64,000 nucleotides of DNA, taken from Lathyrus oleraceus (lineage: Eukaryota; Streptophyta; Magnoliopsida; Fabales; Fabaceae). A program made the position numbers and the translations under genes. The DNA is taken from assembly GCF_024323335.1 (NCBI RefSeq), contig NC_066585.1, positions 177,695,149-177,759,148 of the forward strand. Reading direction: 5' to 3'. Within the stretch, counting starts at the first letter, position 1, and each line of letters opens with the position of its first letter. Of this stretch, positions 44,961-57,665 are shown piece by piece. The notes beneath the pieces were generated by a model that saw nothing but the letters and a program-made list of their open reading frames with translations, ran no database searches and was not told the DNA's origin.

Positions 44961-46935
44961 CTTCTCAGGCTCAGATTTCACAACATATACCGTTCAATCA
45001 ATTTTCATTTGTAATCTTTTCTTGTTTTTTAAGTGTTGTTAATTTGTAAAACTTGTATGTTTTCAAACCATAATTATAATGAAATAAACGTGCATGTTTT
45101 GAATAAATCCATTTGTGTTCACTCATATTTTATTTATCAGTATCGAACTTTTGTTCAAGCAAAATAAAAAGAGAATGATAATTTAAAGTGCGTGAAACTA
45201 CTGTCTGTATCTTTTGAATAAAATCTTGTTGACGATGTAAGGCATAGTTTCAAATCCATAAGCACCGGAGATATAAGGAAAATAATCTCTAATCAACCCC
45301 TTTGGGTCTTGGAGTAGGAGTTTCTTTCTGTGCATAAAACCCTCAATGTTAACTAGGGGCAGGGTAGTCTTCAGTTTGTTTGACCTGCTGTTCAAATTTC
45401 GAAAAGGAGAGTATCCCATCTAAAGATCAACCATATCATATCCCTCAAAATAGGATTGAATCACAGATTCACAATGGTTATCTGTTACCAACAAAATGAG
45501 TGAGACGGTCACGACCCTTGCAACAAATCCAGCAAGCAAATGTCACAGGTTTTGTGTAAATACAAAAAAATCAAAAGAAATCAAAATCACAAGAAAATTC
45601 CACTGAGTCAAGAGCTTGAAAACAAGTGACTTAGGAAAAAAGTAGGGCATCCCGGTGGACTGCAAATTCAAAAGAATCAGTCTATGCAAAAATAAGGGAA
45701 AGCAAAAACAAAACAAAAGAAGAACAAAGGATCAAACAAAATTCCTCAACAAGAGAAAATTTGTGTGACTACAAACAAAAGCAAAAGGTGAGTGATTGTC
45801 ACTCTCAAAACCTCATTGGTTTCTTAACCATCATTATTACTATTCAAAATCCTTTTCTGAAAGGTAAACGCTTGTGTCATGCTAACTGAACGTAGGACTG
45901 AAGAACATCACAGAGAATGGGTGGGTTAGAATAAATTTCAAGCCTTATATCCTTTCTTTCTGAAACCATGAACCATGCCACGATGCAACCCTCGAAAGAC
46001 CTAACTGAAGCAGTGTTTATTTCGAAATCATATAATGGTAAGATCGCGTCAAAGCTGACTCCTAAGGATTTGCTTATCATTTGTGTTGGTACTTATATGG
46101 CATTCTCACTAACAATTCATTCAGTATATGTCATAATCTTAGTGAACTTACATGAATTTCAAAACTAACATGAGCATGACGTTACAATTATCATTTTCAA
46201 AATGAGCATTTTTACTTGTGAACAAGCACTTCACATCGAGAAAGCTTGCACAATGGGAATAGTAATTATTTTGAAGCACAAGTCTCTCCAAGATTCAGTC
46301 AATCTGGGGAAATTACGTCGAGATTCTACAAATCTCTCTAAGATCAGCAAGACAGGGGGAAAATTACTCCAATGCTCATTTAGGGAAGGCCACCTCAAGA
46401 GCACGAGAAGTCAACCACTCCCGAAAATGTCTAGTCATGGAGATACAGTTTCAAGACACTAGGGCAAGTCAGATTGAGATCTTCTGATGATAAGGTTGCT
46501 TCACAACTAGTGACTGTGGCAACTCATGCAGATAACTAATAGACTAGGGTAGAGGCAGACTACGATGATACAAACTCTCTTCATGTTTCAAATCAAGTAC
46601 AAAGGTATGACAACAATTGTTGAGCTTAAAGTAGGTGTCAGAGAATCACGTCTTTATGACCTTTATCCTAGCCCTAAATTCCCAACTCCCTCCATAGAAG
46701 CATCTGGTTAACCACTGCATAAATCACCGTCGTGCATTAATCACGTCATTTCACTCATGCATATCATTCATCTAGCCTAACATGAAGTCTTGTATACAAA
46801 TCAGAAAAGCTAAAGCCCAATATTTATTGGCACTTACAAATCCCAAACTTGCTTGGTATCTGTTAAAACCTAGTCTTGTTTGGAACCTCTCTTAAAGTAC
46901 AACCTTCTTGGCATTAGCGTGCTTGGTGCCCTTTT
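44961..46935 (+). other. Ogre-like 3' untranslated region, gene-free
   Basis: Short stop-rich frames only. Text such as 'aatctggggaaattacgtcgagattctac' repeats loosely near 46,295-46,375. I see no domain. Confidence 0.45.
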
Positions 46936-46939
46936 TGTT

Positions 46940-47572
46940 TCTAACCTTCATGGTTGATGACCTTTGTTTCCAACCTTCATGATTGATGAACCCTTGTTTC
47001 CAACCTTCATGGTTGAGGATATTTGTTTCCAACCTACATGGTTGATAAATCTTTTTCAACCCTCATGGTTGATAATCTTTTTGTTTACAACCCTCATGGT
47101 TGATAATCTCTTTGTTTCCAACCTCCGTGGTTGATGAATATTTTTTCAACCTACATGGTTGATAATCTTTTTATTTTCAACCTCTATAGTTGATGAATCT
47201 TTTTTTCAATCCTCATGGTTGATAATCTTTTTGTTTCCAACCTTCATGGTTAATAATCATTAATCTTTTTCCAACCGTCATGGTTGATGATCTTTGTTTC
47301 CAACCTTCACGATTGACAATATTTGTTTTCAACCTTCACGAGTTGATCGTCCCTTTTGTTCCAACCTTCATGGTTGATGATGTTTTTTCGAACCGTCATG
47401 ATGGATGACTTTTTGTTCCAACTTTCATTGTTGATGATCTTTTTTCAACCGTCATGGTTGATGACCTTGCTCCCAACCTTCATGGTTGACGATCCTTAAC
47501 CTTTTTCCCAACCTCTATGGTTGATGAACTTGTTTGCAATCTTTGTATTGTTGATATATTTTCAACCATTTG
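46940..47572 (+). repeat. Minisatellite with CAACC/GGTTG dyad, about 21 units
   Basis: Units of about 28-36 bp are 'ccaaccttcatggttgatga' plus a T-rich spacer. The core CAACC-N5-GGTTG is a perfect dyad in most units (for example 47,057-47,071). The array lies just upstream of the polypurine tract, the hypervariable 3' region known in Ogre elements as a source of tandem repeats. Confidence 0.8.
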
Positions 47573-48004
47573 ACATTCCTATCATAAAATATTGAATTGA
47601 AACCTCTATCTATGAGGGCGTTATGGAACCTTCATGTTTAAAATTATGGGTTCCTTGATTCCATTCACTACCACACCAAAGTCAGAATCTATCTCTAACC
47701 ATATTGCTAGATAGCATATGTGGCTTTATACGTCATAAAAATGAATCATACATTACATATAGCATGCATACCACGTTTATCCTTTACGATTGATATATTC
47801 CCCACAGAGTATTTCAATCAATCCCCAGCAGATTGAACCTATGAAAGTCTACCTGCCATCTTGTATCCCATATACACTTACCTTTTTTCACATTACATCC
47901 ATTCTCAATGGGATTTTTTTTGGATATTCTTGTATTTAATCCTCTTCTACCTTGAATACCCGAAAAGTTGTCGCAATTCGTGCATTCAGGTCCAAGATGA
48001 TTAA

Positions 48005-48015
48005 ATAGGGGCAGC
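48005..48015 (+). promoter_or_regulatory. Polypurine tract of the Ogre-like element
   Basis: ATAGGGGCAGC directly precedes the 3' LTR start TGTCATACCCC. Confidence 0.7.
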
Positions 48016-49797
48016 TGTCATACCCCAAAATTTGTCCTACTTTTTTTATTCAATTCTCATGGCTTATGGTTTTGTTCATTTGCATACTTTTTTTATTTGA
48101 TCATGCATATGGTAACAAATTTAGACCAAAGGTTCGGTGATAGTGGATTTAATCGATTTAAGTGTATTATCGAGGTGGATATTATTTGATAATTATTCGG
48201 GTCTATTTCCCATTTTATTTGTGGTGGAGATAAGCTCTTTACTTGAGATTCATGGTTATCAAGGAGAATTGAAATGATTATCACTTAATTCAGAGGTTTG
48301 CTTGAACTCAAAGGAAATGGAAAAGTTTGAATAAAAGGAAGATCTCATTCAATTATTAGAAAGTATCACTTCTCAAAAGTATTCAAAGTCATGGGTTAAG
48401 CAACTAAAAATTCAAGCCAAAAGTGGTAGAAAAATCAAGGCAAAGAATTCAAATTCATGTTAATTACTAGTGATCATTTGCCTTACATTCCAACTTTCTA
48501 CTTTTGCTAAACTCCAACATCATTGGTCTCTAACCACCTCATTCCTCACTATCATTCAATTACCCAATTAACCCTTAACTCATATAACTTCCAAACTAAC
48601 ACAAAATTTCCAAACTAACACAAATTCCAACTTCCATTTTCAATCCTATTTTTCTTCAATCCTAACTATTCTTAACAATTAATCCAAGGATTGAAATTAG
48701 TGATCCACAACTAATAATTAAACTAATTTCTAACAATTGATAAACCCATTACTTGGATCACAATCCAAGGGTGTCCACTCACTTGCAAAGTCTATATAAA
48801 CATCTCACATTTTGGGGGCTAGCTAAGATAACTAACCTAACTTAGAAAATTCACAATTAACTACTATTTTCCACCATTTTTTTCCTCTCAAATTGTCTCT
48901 CAATTCATCTTCTCCCTCACCGTCACCAAAGTTCATCTTCATCACCATTTAGAACTCCACGTTGTAGTTCTAAAATGGTGGAACTTAGCCACAATCCAAC
49001 TTCAACAAATCATCAATCAACAATTCAAGCATTATTATCAAAAATCACCCATCAACAATTTCTATATTATCATAAACAATCATCATCTAAAGTTTATCAA
49101 GTTTCATCAACAATCATCATCCAAAGTTCATCAATTCAAGCTTATTCATCAATATTTTATATTCAAGATTCATCTTCTACATTCATTCATCATCAAAAAT
49201 AATCATCAAGCTTGAAAGTTAATTGGATTAAAGGAGCTTATGCTTGAAGTTTTCCGTCTTTCTCTTCGACACTTCGATTTTCAACACTAACCGGAGTAAA
49301 CCTCCGTTTCGTCGGTAATCTTTTATCTCTTCCACACCATTGCTTATTAGATTAATCACTTATTATGGCATAAGACACATAAACTTGAAAATAGTGTTTT
49401 TTTTTAATTCTTAACTATTAAAAAAATGTGAATATATCATTATAATCGATTTTTCGCGCTGGTCGTGAATATATAATTAGTTTTTTATTCTGATGCTTAT
49501 TTTAATCGAACCGACGGATTCTTTAATCGAATTTTCCTTCTACTTTATTGTTTTTTTTGGTATAATTTGTAGTTTATTTCGCAATTTATATAATATATTT
49601 GATTTCTTTGTAAAATTATGATTCAAACGATATATTAACTCGTCGAATTCGGTTCCGTTGACCGTTATTTAAAAGTTGTTCAAAGCTAGTATTTTTTCTA
49701 TTACGCGTTTCTGTTATACTGAATAGTACTACTATATAATCACTACTATATCATTATTATATTATTATTATTATTCTTTAATTACTATTATATTGTG
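48016..49797 (+). mobile_element. Ogre-like 3' LTR, truncated
   Basis: Colinear with 7,590-9,450 of the 5' LTR, with TATA (48,793-48,800), leader hairpin (48,943-48,980) and small ORF. Similarity stops at about 49,797 where a hAT-like sequence starts. The missing 3' two thirds is not seen further on. Confidence 0.8.
48975..49202 (+). CDS. 75-aa small ORF, 3' LTR copy, function unknown
   Basis: Same length as the ORF at 8,563 and identical at 66 of 75 residues, with no insertion or deletion. It begins MVELSHNPTSTNHQ in the 3' arm of the leader hairpin. The differences are scattered. Low sequence complexity (atcatcaa repeats) limits what the open frame means. Confidence 0.35.
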   Translation: MVELSHNPTSTNHQSTIQALLSKITHQQFLYYHKQSSSKVYQVSSTIIIQSSSIQAYSSIFYIQDSSSTFIHHQK

Positions 49798-50000
49798 CAA
49801 TATTTTAAAGACCGGACCGAATCGACCGATTCAACCGGTTGGACCAGGAATCGGAGATGAATCCGGTAGGATCAATCTTTCGAAATCGTTAGTGGGTCAA
49901 AATAGGAGTAAAACCGAAAAATCGGATTGAACCGTCCAAACCCATTCGAACCAAAGAATTTGAGCCGGTTTTATAAAACCGTCTGGTTCAAAAAAAGGCA
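49798..50000 (+). mobile_element. hAT-like element end (fragment)
   Basis: Starts CAATATTTTAAAGACCGG and continues with alternating CGGACCGAATCGACC, CAACCGGTTGGACC and GAGCCGGTTTT motifs, the style of subterminal repeats in a common plant hAT-like family. The opposite terminus is not found, so element length and target duplication are unknown. Confidence 0.35.
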
Positions 50001-52648
50001 TCAAATTAACCATTTTTTATTTATTTTAATATGTCAATATCAAAACTTAACATACATTCCAGAATCACAAAAAGGAATTCCATATTTTTTTACGACCATA
50101 CAAACTTCTAAATTTTGTCACTCCGTTATAGTTTTTCTTTCAACCACACTTCATCATCATCACGTCATCTCTTTTAAATATAATCATGATATTCAACTCA
50201 ATATTGATTGTCAGTCAATATTGTTTATTGTTGTCAAGTAAGACTTATTTGTCGTAGTTCAATTCAAATTTGTTTATTTATTGTTGAATGAAGTATATTG
50301 TATTATTTAGTTTTTGTATTCTATCTTAATTATTTGAATTTTATTTTAGTTATTATATTATATTATTTTAATTTTGATTTGAATTAATTTAGCTTATTTT
50401 ATTGTAATTTTTTAATTTTGTCAAATTATTTTTTAATAAATGTTGAAATGAAGTGGAGAACTATGTTATGTTATTATATATATTAACGATATTATTGTAT
50501 TAACTTTGTAATAGATTTTTGAAATAATTATTTTATTAAGATATGAACGTATGATTATGTGTGACATATCTGTGAAATTTAATTTCTCCCACAACTTCAA
50601 TCTTCTACTAAACTTTGATCCGTCACGGATCCCATTTTAATTTTTGTAAAGAAAAAGAAAGGTTTGTAAAAGATGAAAGGATGAAACATGTGAAACATCA
50701 AATTACTATTACCTTCCTTCAACTTGGCAGCATCAAATTCATAAAGAAGAGATTGATTTTTTTTATAAATTAAACTATCAATTGGTATATTTATGTAAGA
50801 ATTTCTTATATCCTACTCCTCGTTGGTTACTTTTAGAAGATAATGTGTAGAAGTTACTTGTGTCAGAAGAAGTTGACAAAATGTTGAGGAAAAAAAACAC
50901 ACATGCCCAAAATTATTATTATTTGGAAGTTACTTCTTAGATAAATTTGTAGAAGATAAAATCATCTGAATATCTCAACTTACTTTCATATGGTTTTGCA
51001 CTATTTTGCTTTCCCTTTTGAATATTTTCTTTCTAAATAAATTCTCTTGTTTATATGTTAGTTTTTCTAACCATCTGTCCTTATTTTATCCGTAAAGTCT
51101 ATTTAATTTTAAATTTTAAATTGAGCGGAAGTTTTTTCTTCTTTTGATAACCAACCGATATAAAGGATAAATTTGGAAGGTAAAATAAGTTACATCAAAA
51201 GTGTGCATTACCTTTATATATTACCCGTCTGTCCATTTTTTAATGTGAATCAATGAAAATATAAATTATATTTTATATTTAAATATAATTTTAAAAAATT
51301 AGCGTATGAGAAAGTTAATAATAGAAAGTGGAATTTAATAATAAAAAGTGGAAGTTAATAATAAAAAGTTATATAGAAGTTGATAATAGTGATTTATTAA
51401 GTAAATTATACAATAAAGTAAGGATAAAAATGATAGGAAAAAATGCTACACCAAAATAAAATATATTCTCTATATGTTATTATAGATTATAGATTATTCA
51501 ACGAAGAATGATTGATGCCACGTTTCTCATTTAATTTCACTCTTACGGAATTTAAGAGTTTAATGTTAAAGAGATACAATGTTTTTGTTTTGATTTTTAT
51601 CTTGCCTATTGTACCCTTATTTGAATTGTTAGACAACTGAAATTGTGTTACACTCAATGTTCAAGATAAGTGTTGATCATGAATTAAAAAATCATTACAA
51701 AAGATACTCAGTTATTTTTTATTTAGAGAACAGGAAGAAAGAAGAAAAAAAAAGTTATTTATAGTTACAACCATAATTTTAAAAAATTATGTCAGCACAC
51801 TATTCGAGGGCAGATAAATTAATCATAATTTAATTTGTTTTTTATCACAAAAATAATAAATAATAATATTGACTCGATATTTTTCAATACCGTTTTGTTG
51901 TGTTTTTACAATAAAACTTGACTTATGGAGACAAATGGTAAAAACTTGTAAAGTTGAATTTTTTTTTGTTGTTCTTTTGAATTCTCACACATCTTTACAA
52001 AATTCTTTATTGTTTTATTGTTATTCATTCATCTATTTTGCACGGTGGTGAAAAAGAATTGATGGAATGAGCAGATGAAACATAGGTGAAAAGTAAAGAT
52101 TAGGGGCTGTCAGTGTCAGTTACATTTTTTGGATGCAAAAAGTTGGTTTCCATTGAGTAACCATGACATGTTTGATGAAGTATGATATACTAATGTGATT
52201 TCTCTTTGTTCTAATTATCTCTCACTGTTATTTCTCTCTTCTTTATAAACTTCACTGATAATTGTGAACATCAATAAGATATTAAAAAACACAACTTTTC
52301 TATTGTATTTGTTGTGATACTTTGAATTTTAGGATTTTAGTAGTGATTGATAATTTATTATAAGCTTTGAAGTGCCACAAGATTGAAAAAAACCGTAGTT
52401 GAAAGCTTTTGGTTTTTATTTAACTATTTTACTTGATTTTAAAAAGGCAAAAGGTAAACTATCTTTTTTATATGTATGTTGGTTATTATTTAGAGTTTTT
52501 TTTGTGTGTGTGTTTTTATTTTAATACTAGTATTTGATAGAAATCGGAACAGTTGGCAAAGGATAAAAATAAAGGGAAAAAATAGGTCAGTCCATTTAAT
52601 GTATCCCTTTACGGGTATAGATATAGATATTACTGCAAGTATTACTCA

Positions 52649-52684
<36 letters not shown>

Positions 52685-53215
52685 ATTGATGGTAAAATAG
52701 ATAGAAAAATATATAATTTTACCTTCATATAATGTTATAGATTTTAAAAAATTACAGCATGTGAAACTTAATAGTAGGAAATAGAAATTAATAGTAAAAA
52801 AATATGTAGAACTTAATAAAAATAGTTTAAATTGAGATTATTAAGTAAATTATACAATAAAATAAAAATAAAAATAAAAAATAAAAAATTATACCAAAAC
52901 AAAATATTCTTTTTATATATTAATATAGATGGTTTGCACTAGACATTAATAGAAAAACTGACTTGAGAGAATCTGCTCGCGATGCTACATGGCATAAACA
53001 ACAACCCAAGATGAAGAAACCAGAGCAAGATAGCCTATAATATATGTGATTAATCTTGCCGTGAATAATTATAATCAACTATGGACCGTGTGAAACACTT
53101 GTGAATCCTAACCATTGCAAAAAGCTACAAAATGCAGTTATTGCTTAATTAGGTGACTCATCTTAATTTCGACAAACTATTTTTTAGACAAACTTTTTAT
53201 AATACCAAAGATATA
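50001..53215. other. AT-rich gene-free region with small repeats
   Basis: No coding sequence recognised. A diverged repeat pair (about 51,300-51,480 and 52,745-52,930) shares 'attaagtaaattatacaataaa' and 'taccaaaa.aaaatat'. A (TAAA)n microsatellite is at 52,647-52,684. A TATA-like 'ctttataaac' near 52,240 has no gene behind it. Confidence 0.5.
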
Positions 53216-53217
53216 TT

Positions 53218-53465
53218 ATAATTGATCATAATGTTATGCAGGATTTGAAGGGGTGTTTGCAATGTGAACCTTTTGAATTTGATACCCGCACTCAACTTAA
53301 GTGTTGAATGGCTCGCGCGATATCGATAGGCTCACAAGGATACAAAACACATTATAATTATAATTGATCATAATATCATACAAGAATCGAAGGGGTGATG
53401 ACTACGACTTCCTTGTGAGCTTTTAGAATTTGATGCCCACACTCAACTCAAGTGTTCAATAGAAG
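53218..53465 (+). repeat. Tandem duplication, about 140-bp period
   Basis: Both units contain 'ataattgatcataat', 'gaaggggtg' and 'cactcaact.aagtgtt' (near 53,218/53,358 and 53,289/53,441). Confidence 0.6.
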
Positions 53466-53569
53466 GATAATGGAGATGAAGACAAAACATTCTACTTGCA
53501 TTATAGACATGTTTATGTAGTCTTTTGCGCGATTTTAATGGAGTTATTAGTTATTACAATTGCAATTGC

Positions 53570-56130
53570 TCTTCACTAGTAATTGCATGGCCAACTTTCG
53601 TAACTTTTATTATTATGATCGTTATATCTATTATAACTATTTCATATCAGGGTCAGCATTGTCTTGTTCTTTTGTCTGGTGTTTAACAACATATAAGTGA
53701 TATCAATAATTTGTTAAGTAATTTGTGGTTAAATCAACTTCTGATTTTAAAATCGAGTCTCAACTAACCAGATGACCTCATCTGCATAACAATGAGGTGA
53801 GTTGGTCAACATGATCCAATATTGTCTTCATCTAGCTTATACCAATTTAAATGATCGTGTAGACTCAACGTGCTCTTGAGCTAGTGGTCTGGGGTCTAGT
53901 GATGCTAAATGGGCTTGAGTCTTTATAGACATACTAGTTCATAATTTCTCAAGCACAAGGCATGTGATGACGAAGTGATTTAAAGCATATTGATTCATAG
54001 TCCCTCAAGTACAAAATCTATAAGGACGAAGTGATTTAAATCATATTGGTTCATTCTCCCTCAAGCATAAGGCTTATAAGGTCGAAGTGATTCAATTGCA
54101 ATTTTTGAAAGCATTAGAGTAAAGAACATCGGCCAAGATACCATGGTCAATGATAGTTCTTTTCACATTCCAATCAAGCATTTGAATGCTAATGACCATG
54201 GAGTCATCTTCATGGGGTAGAATTATGGTATCATCATGTCGTGAGATGATGGCTTCAAACGAATGGCTAGTTATTGATATCAGGGGTGACTCTGAGATAT
54301 GCATAACTTCGCGAGCATATCTTTATCGAAAGGAGCTTGACTCGCCTCCCTCGAAAAATCCCACGTCGATGGTGTGATGAGTGTGACATAACTACTCGCT
54401 AACTTCAAACTCATTTCCTTTTTTAGGGTGAGGACTCTTGGGACGATCTCACCCCAAATGTTGTGGACTTCCCCCAGAGCTAGAGGGTACTCCTTGAACA
54501 TATGTTCTCGAATAGTCTTTTTGAATGAGACACACAATTTATTTCTCCAATTGGTGACAATTGTTCGTATAATGGCCCTTTACTTTGTGGCACTTACACT
54601 ACTTGTTGGCCCCACTCACCATAGCTTCCAATTTTGAGAGTGGAGGATCTGGGATGGCCTTAGTGTGATACACGTTCCGTCATAGTGCTTTCGCCTAGTG
54701 TTTAGAGGTGTGCAATATTATGCAGACCTTTTAGTAAGTGCTTGCCTTCTACTAGGTTTTAAAATTCTTCTTTCTCATATTCGTTGTGTGGGGTGGTTTT
54801 TGTGATTGATGAAGGACTCGGTCCTCCATAATTTCATTCCTTCACGTCATTGGCCCTTTTCTCATCATTGTTTTTTTCTCCTATCACATAACAATATGCT
54901 ATTTTCATGATCTCTTCCATCGAATATGTTGATTTATGTGCAATGGACTCATTGAATTATTCGACCTTAATTATGTTCTAGAAAAATTCAACAAACATTT
55001 CTTAATTGAGGTTGATTACCTTGATGATTTCCTCACTGAACCTCAACATGTATTCTCGTAATGATTTTGAGTGCTTTTGTCGTACATTAAACAAATTGGT
55101 GGTAGATTCTTTACAAAGCTTGCTCGTCAAAAATTGATGGATTAGTTTTCTAGACAAATCTTGATAACTAGTCACGTAAAACCTAGGAAGGTTCGTGTAT
55201 CAACGCATGGTTGCTTCCTTCAAAGTTCTCTCCAATAGCTTATATTTAAGGGAGTATATCGCACCCATTATCACCATTTGTGTAATAATGGTTGTGGCAT
55301 GCTTTGACAGATTATTTTTTCCATCAAATGTTACCAATTATGGCGGCTTGAAGTTATCCAAGATATGGGTGTTCTAGAGTTCGGCTGAGATGGGTTAGGG
55401 ATCCAATTCCTTTATTCTCACTTGTGCATCTTCCTCGTGGTGTTGTTGTTGGGTGTTTAGAGCATTAGTTTGTAGGGTTTTGTTTTGATGGCCCAACTCG
55501 TCCATGGTTGTTTCCATCCTCACTAGGACATCATTATTTCTAAAGATGGGTGTGTTTCTTGTGCCCATCATTGAGAAACATTGGTTGAGTAAAACAAATA
55601 CTCTTTGAAGAAATCGGTAAGATCTAGGTTAATTTTATCGGGGTCCACGGTGAACGCCAAGTATACTTGTGAAAATTAGAATGTTTGTGACCTTGCCTAT
55701 GTCGGAAAAGCAAACTCTCGACTTAAGTGATATGTGAATAAATGATATCTTTCTCTGACCTCTCCATGACGTACTTGTCACTTTGGCTTTAATTTGGCCA
55801 TCGGAACTTTTGTTACATAATTGCACTACCAGGCCTTTTACTATTATGATCATTACATCTGTTGTGACTAATACATCATCATAGTCATCATTGTCATGTT
55901 TTTTTGTCTGATGTTTAACTTCATAATCGATATCAATAACATGTTACATGACTTCTTGCTGAGTCAATTTATTGTCTCAAAATCGATTTCTATTAGCCAG
56001 ATGACCCCGCTTACTTAGCATATTATGGCAAGTTGGTCAACATTGATCCAAGGTTGTCTTCATCTCGCTTATAGAGATTTAAACGTTCCTTATGGACTTA
56101 GCGTTAAGGTACAAAATCTCATTTGGTTTA
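53570..56130 (-). mobile_element. Ty3/gypsy gag-pro deletion derivative with LTR-like repeats
   Basis: Diverged direct repeats of about 300 bp (53,570-53,890 and 55,815-56,110) enclose a minus-strand gag-protease remnant. Shared text includes 'tattatgatc', 'ttttgtctg.tgtttaac', 'ccagatgacc' and 'gttggtcaaca.tgatccaa'. LTR ends and target duplication are not resolved, and pol is absent. The right side is cut by Athila LTR sequence at 56,131. Confidence 0.55.
54092..55260 (-). pseudogene. gag-pro: Ty3/gypsy gag and protease remnant
   Basis: Minus-strand order: gag domain with QKHSKSLREYMLRFSEEI (near 55,080) and MEEIMKIAYCYVIGEKN; zinc-knuckle-like CKCHKVKGHYTNNC (near 54,590); linker; and an aspartic-protease-like stretch DHGILADVLYSNAF (near 54,110-54,150) where the usual DxGSSAD is altered. 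Numerous stops (for example in INLN*EMF) and shifts make it non-functional. It represents the usual plant Ty3 gag-pro arrangement. The protease is cut off at its C-terminus near the left repeat. Confidence 0.65.
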
Positions 56131-56178
56131 TGATCAGTGCATTTAGATGCACATTCTTCTATAATTGTACTTAGGCAT
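56131..56178 (+). mobile_element. 48-bp duplicate of the Athila LTR start
   Basis: tgatcagtgcattt...ttaggcat repeats the first 48 bases of the LTR beginning at 56,179 with several substitutions. It could be a remnant of an older LTR or a tandem duplication. Confidence 0.55.
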
Positions 56179-57248
56179 TGATCAGTGCATTTTGATGCAC
56201 ATTCTTTCATGTTTGTACTCAAGCATTTCTTCGGTTTGCTTTGCTTATTTTTATGTTTTAATATGTTTTTATAATTTATGTTATTTTTGCACTTATTTAA
56301 TTTCCGTATTTAATTTTCAGCATTAGCAGCTTTCGTGAGAAAAATCATATCTTGAGCTAGAAGTATCGGATTGAGACGTGCTACCAGTCGATGGAAAGAT
56401 AAGAAAAAGATCTATGACTTTTGTTCATAAGTCGAGAGCTGATTCGGCCTGTAACAGGGCCAAAAAAATTCGTTGAAGTTGCAGCATTAGTTTTATTTAA
56501 GTTTTGGGTCATTAGTTTTGGGATTGGGTTATGTTTTCGATCCAGTTGGGTTGTAAACCAAATTCCTTGTTTTCCATATACCTAGGAGCCGCATAACATT
56601 AGGAGGATCACGATTCACAAAATACTTGAAAGCTTTGGAAGAATTCTCATGAAGAACTAATCGATCCAAACACAATTTGCTGTATTCGGGTTCCGATACC
56701 TTGAGATTTTAGTAATTCTTATTCAGGTTTTTTATTTCTTTCAATATTAATATATGTATTTTGTTTGCTTAATCCGATTTACATATGCTATATTGATTTA
56801 ATCCGATTGATTGTGTGATCCTAACTATAGTCACGATTTCGTTTGCTTAATTCGTTATCGAGTCCGTTTAATTCATGTTTGCTTAATTCATGAAACTTAA
56901 TCCCGTTTGCTTAATTCGGATAATAGGAACATACAACTTATATTATCAATTGCGCTTGTCAGTTGATATTATAATCGAATAGGAATAGTTAATCTGTGGT
57001 TGGAATTACGATAGTCGATGATAGGCAAAGACCGAATCAGTAAATTGTTGCCACAACTTATTTCAATAATCACTTATTTTAATCTTTTTTTTTAATTGAA
57101 TCCTAAACCAACCAAAACCCCATTAATTGTTACTATCATCGGTTAATTCATTCAAGAATCCTTGTGAGAACGATAATCCGAGTCAATTTGTCGTTAAACT
57201 ACATTTTTGAAAAACTACTCGTTTTGATCCGCGCGCGACAACGGATCA
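56179..57248 (+). mobile_element. Athila-like element 1, 5' LTR (1,070 bp)
   Basis: The terminal TGATC at 56,179 and GATCA ending at 57,248 are inverted. It contains repeated 'gtttgcttaattc' motifs (56,760-56,920). Confidence 0.75.
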
Positions 57249-57251
57249 AAT

Positions 57252-57270
57252 TGGCGTCGTTGCCGGGGAT
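57252..57270 (+). promoter_or_regulatory. Athila primer-binding site, element 1
   Basis: TGGCGTCGTTGCCGGGGAT lies three bases after the LTR. It is the tRNA-Asp-type site characteristic of Athila. Confidence 0.8.
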
Positions 57271-57665
57271 TCTTGATTATATTAATCATTTTTAGAGTCA
57301 TAGGTGTTGTTTTGTTTTAGCATTTTTTTGCCTTAACTTTCTTGCGTTCGGGTCTTTTTGCGGTTTAGGAAAAAAAAATGTTTTTAGGAAAATCGTCTTA
57401 GATTATTCCGATTTTTTGTCGATTTATTAGGAAACAATCAAGGATCAAAAGCCTCTATTTAGGGATTAAATAGTGGAGGACACCCTAAAAAATCGAAATT
57501 CCTTATTTTTCTATTTTTTATGATTTTTTTTCTGTTTTGATAGTTTTAGAAAATTCCGAAAAAATTCTCAAAAATTTTAAATGACGTCATTAGATTAATT
57601 TCGGTGTTAGTTTATTTTTCTAAATTTATTTTAATCGTTTTCCTTCATTGTGTTTGCTTTTGGCT

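Larger units (their letters stand above)
7590..49797 (+). mobile_element. Ogre-like Ty3/gypsy element, deleted inside and hosting nested insertions
   Basis: The 5' LTR starts TGTCATACCCC at 7,590 and ends ...GCTTCA at 43,603. Two bases later comes the PBS TGGCGACTCTACTGGGGA. The internal region (43,604-48,015) keeps only a gag remnant and a repeat-rich 3' part. The polypurine tract ends at 48,015 and the 3' LTR starts TGTCATACCCC at 48,016 but stops resembling the 5' LTR at about 49,797. Removing the nested insertions leaves a 5' LTR of about 6.0 kb, the very long LTR class known for Ogre in Fabeae. It inserted into the decayed copia gag at 7,589. Protease, reverse transcriptase and integrase are absent, so the copy is non-autonomous. 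Confidence 0.8.

Noticed and set aside
46940..47572. Regular direct repeats with spacers, superficially CRISPR-like
   Set aside because: Units are degenerate, spacers are T-rich and similar, no cas genes exist, and the context is a plant retrotransposon.
52200..52330. Possible host gene promoter with TATA-like and 5' UTR-like sequence
   Set aside because: No open frame or splice-linked exons follow within 1.2 kb.
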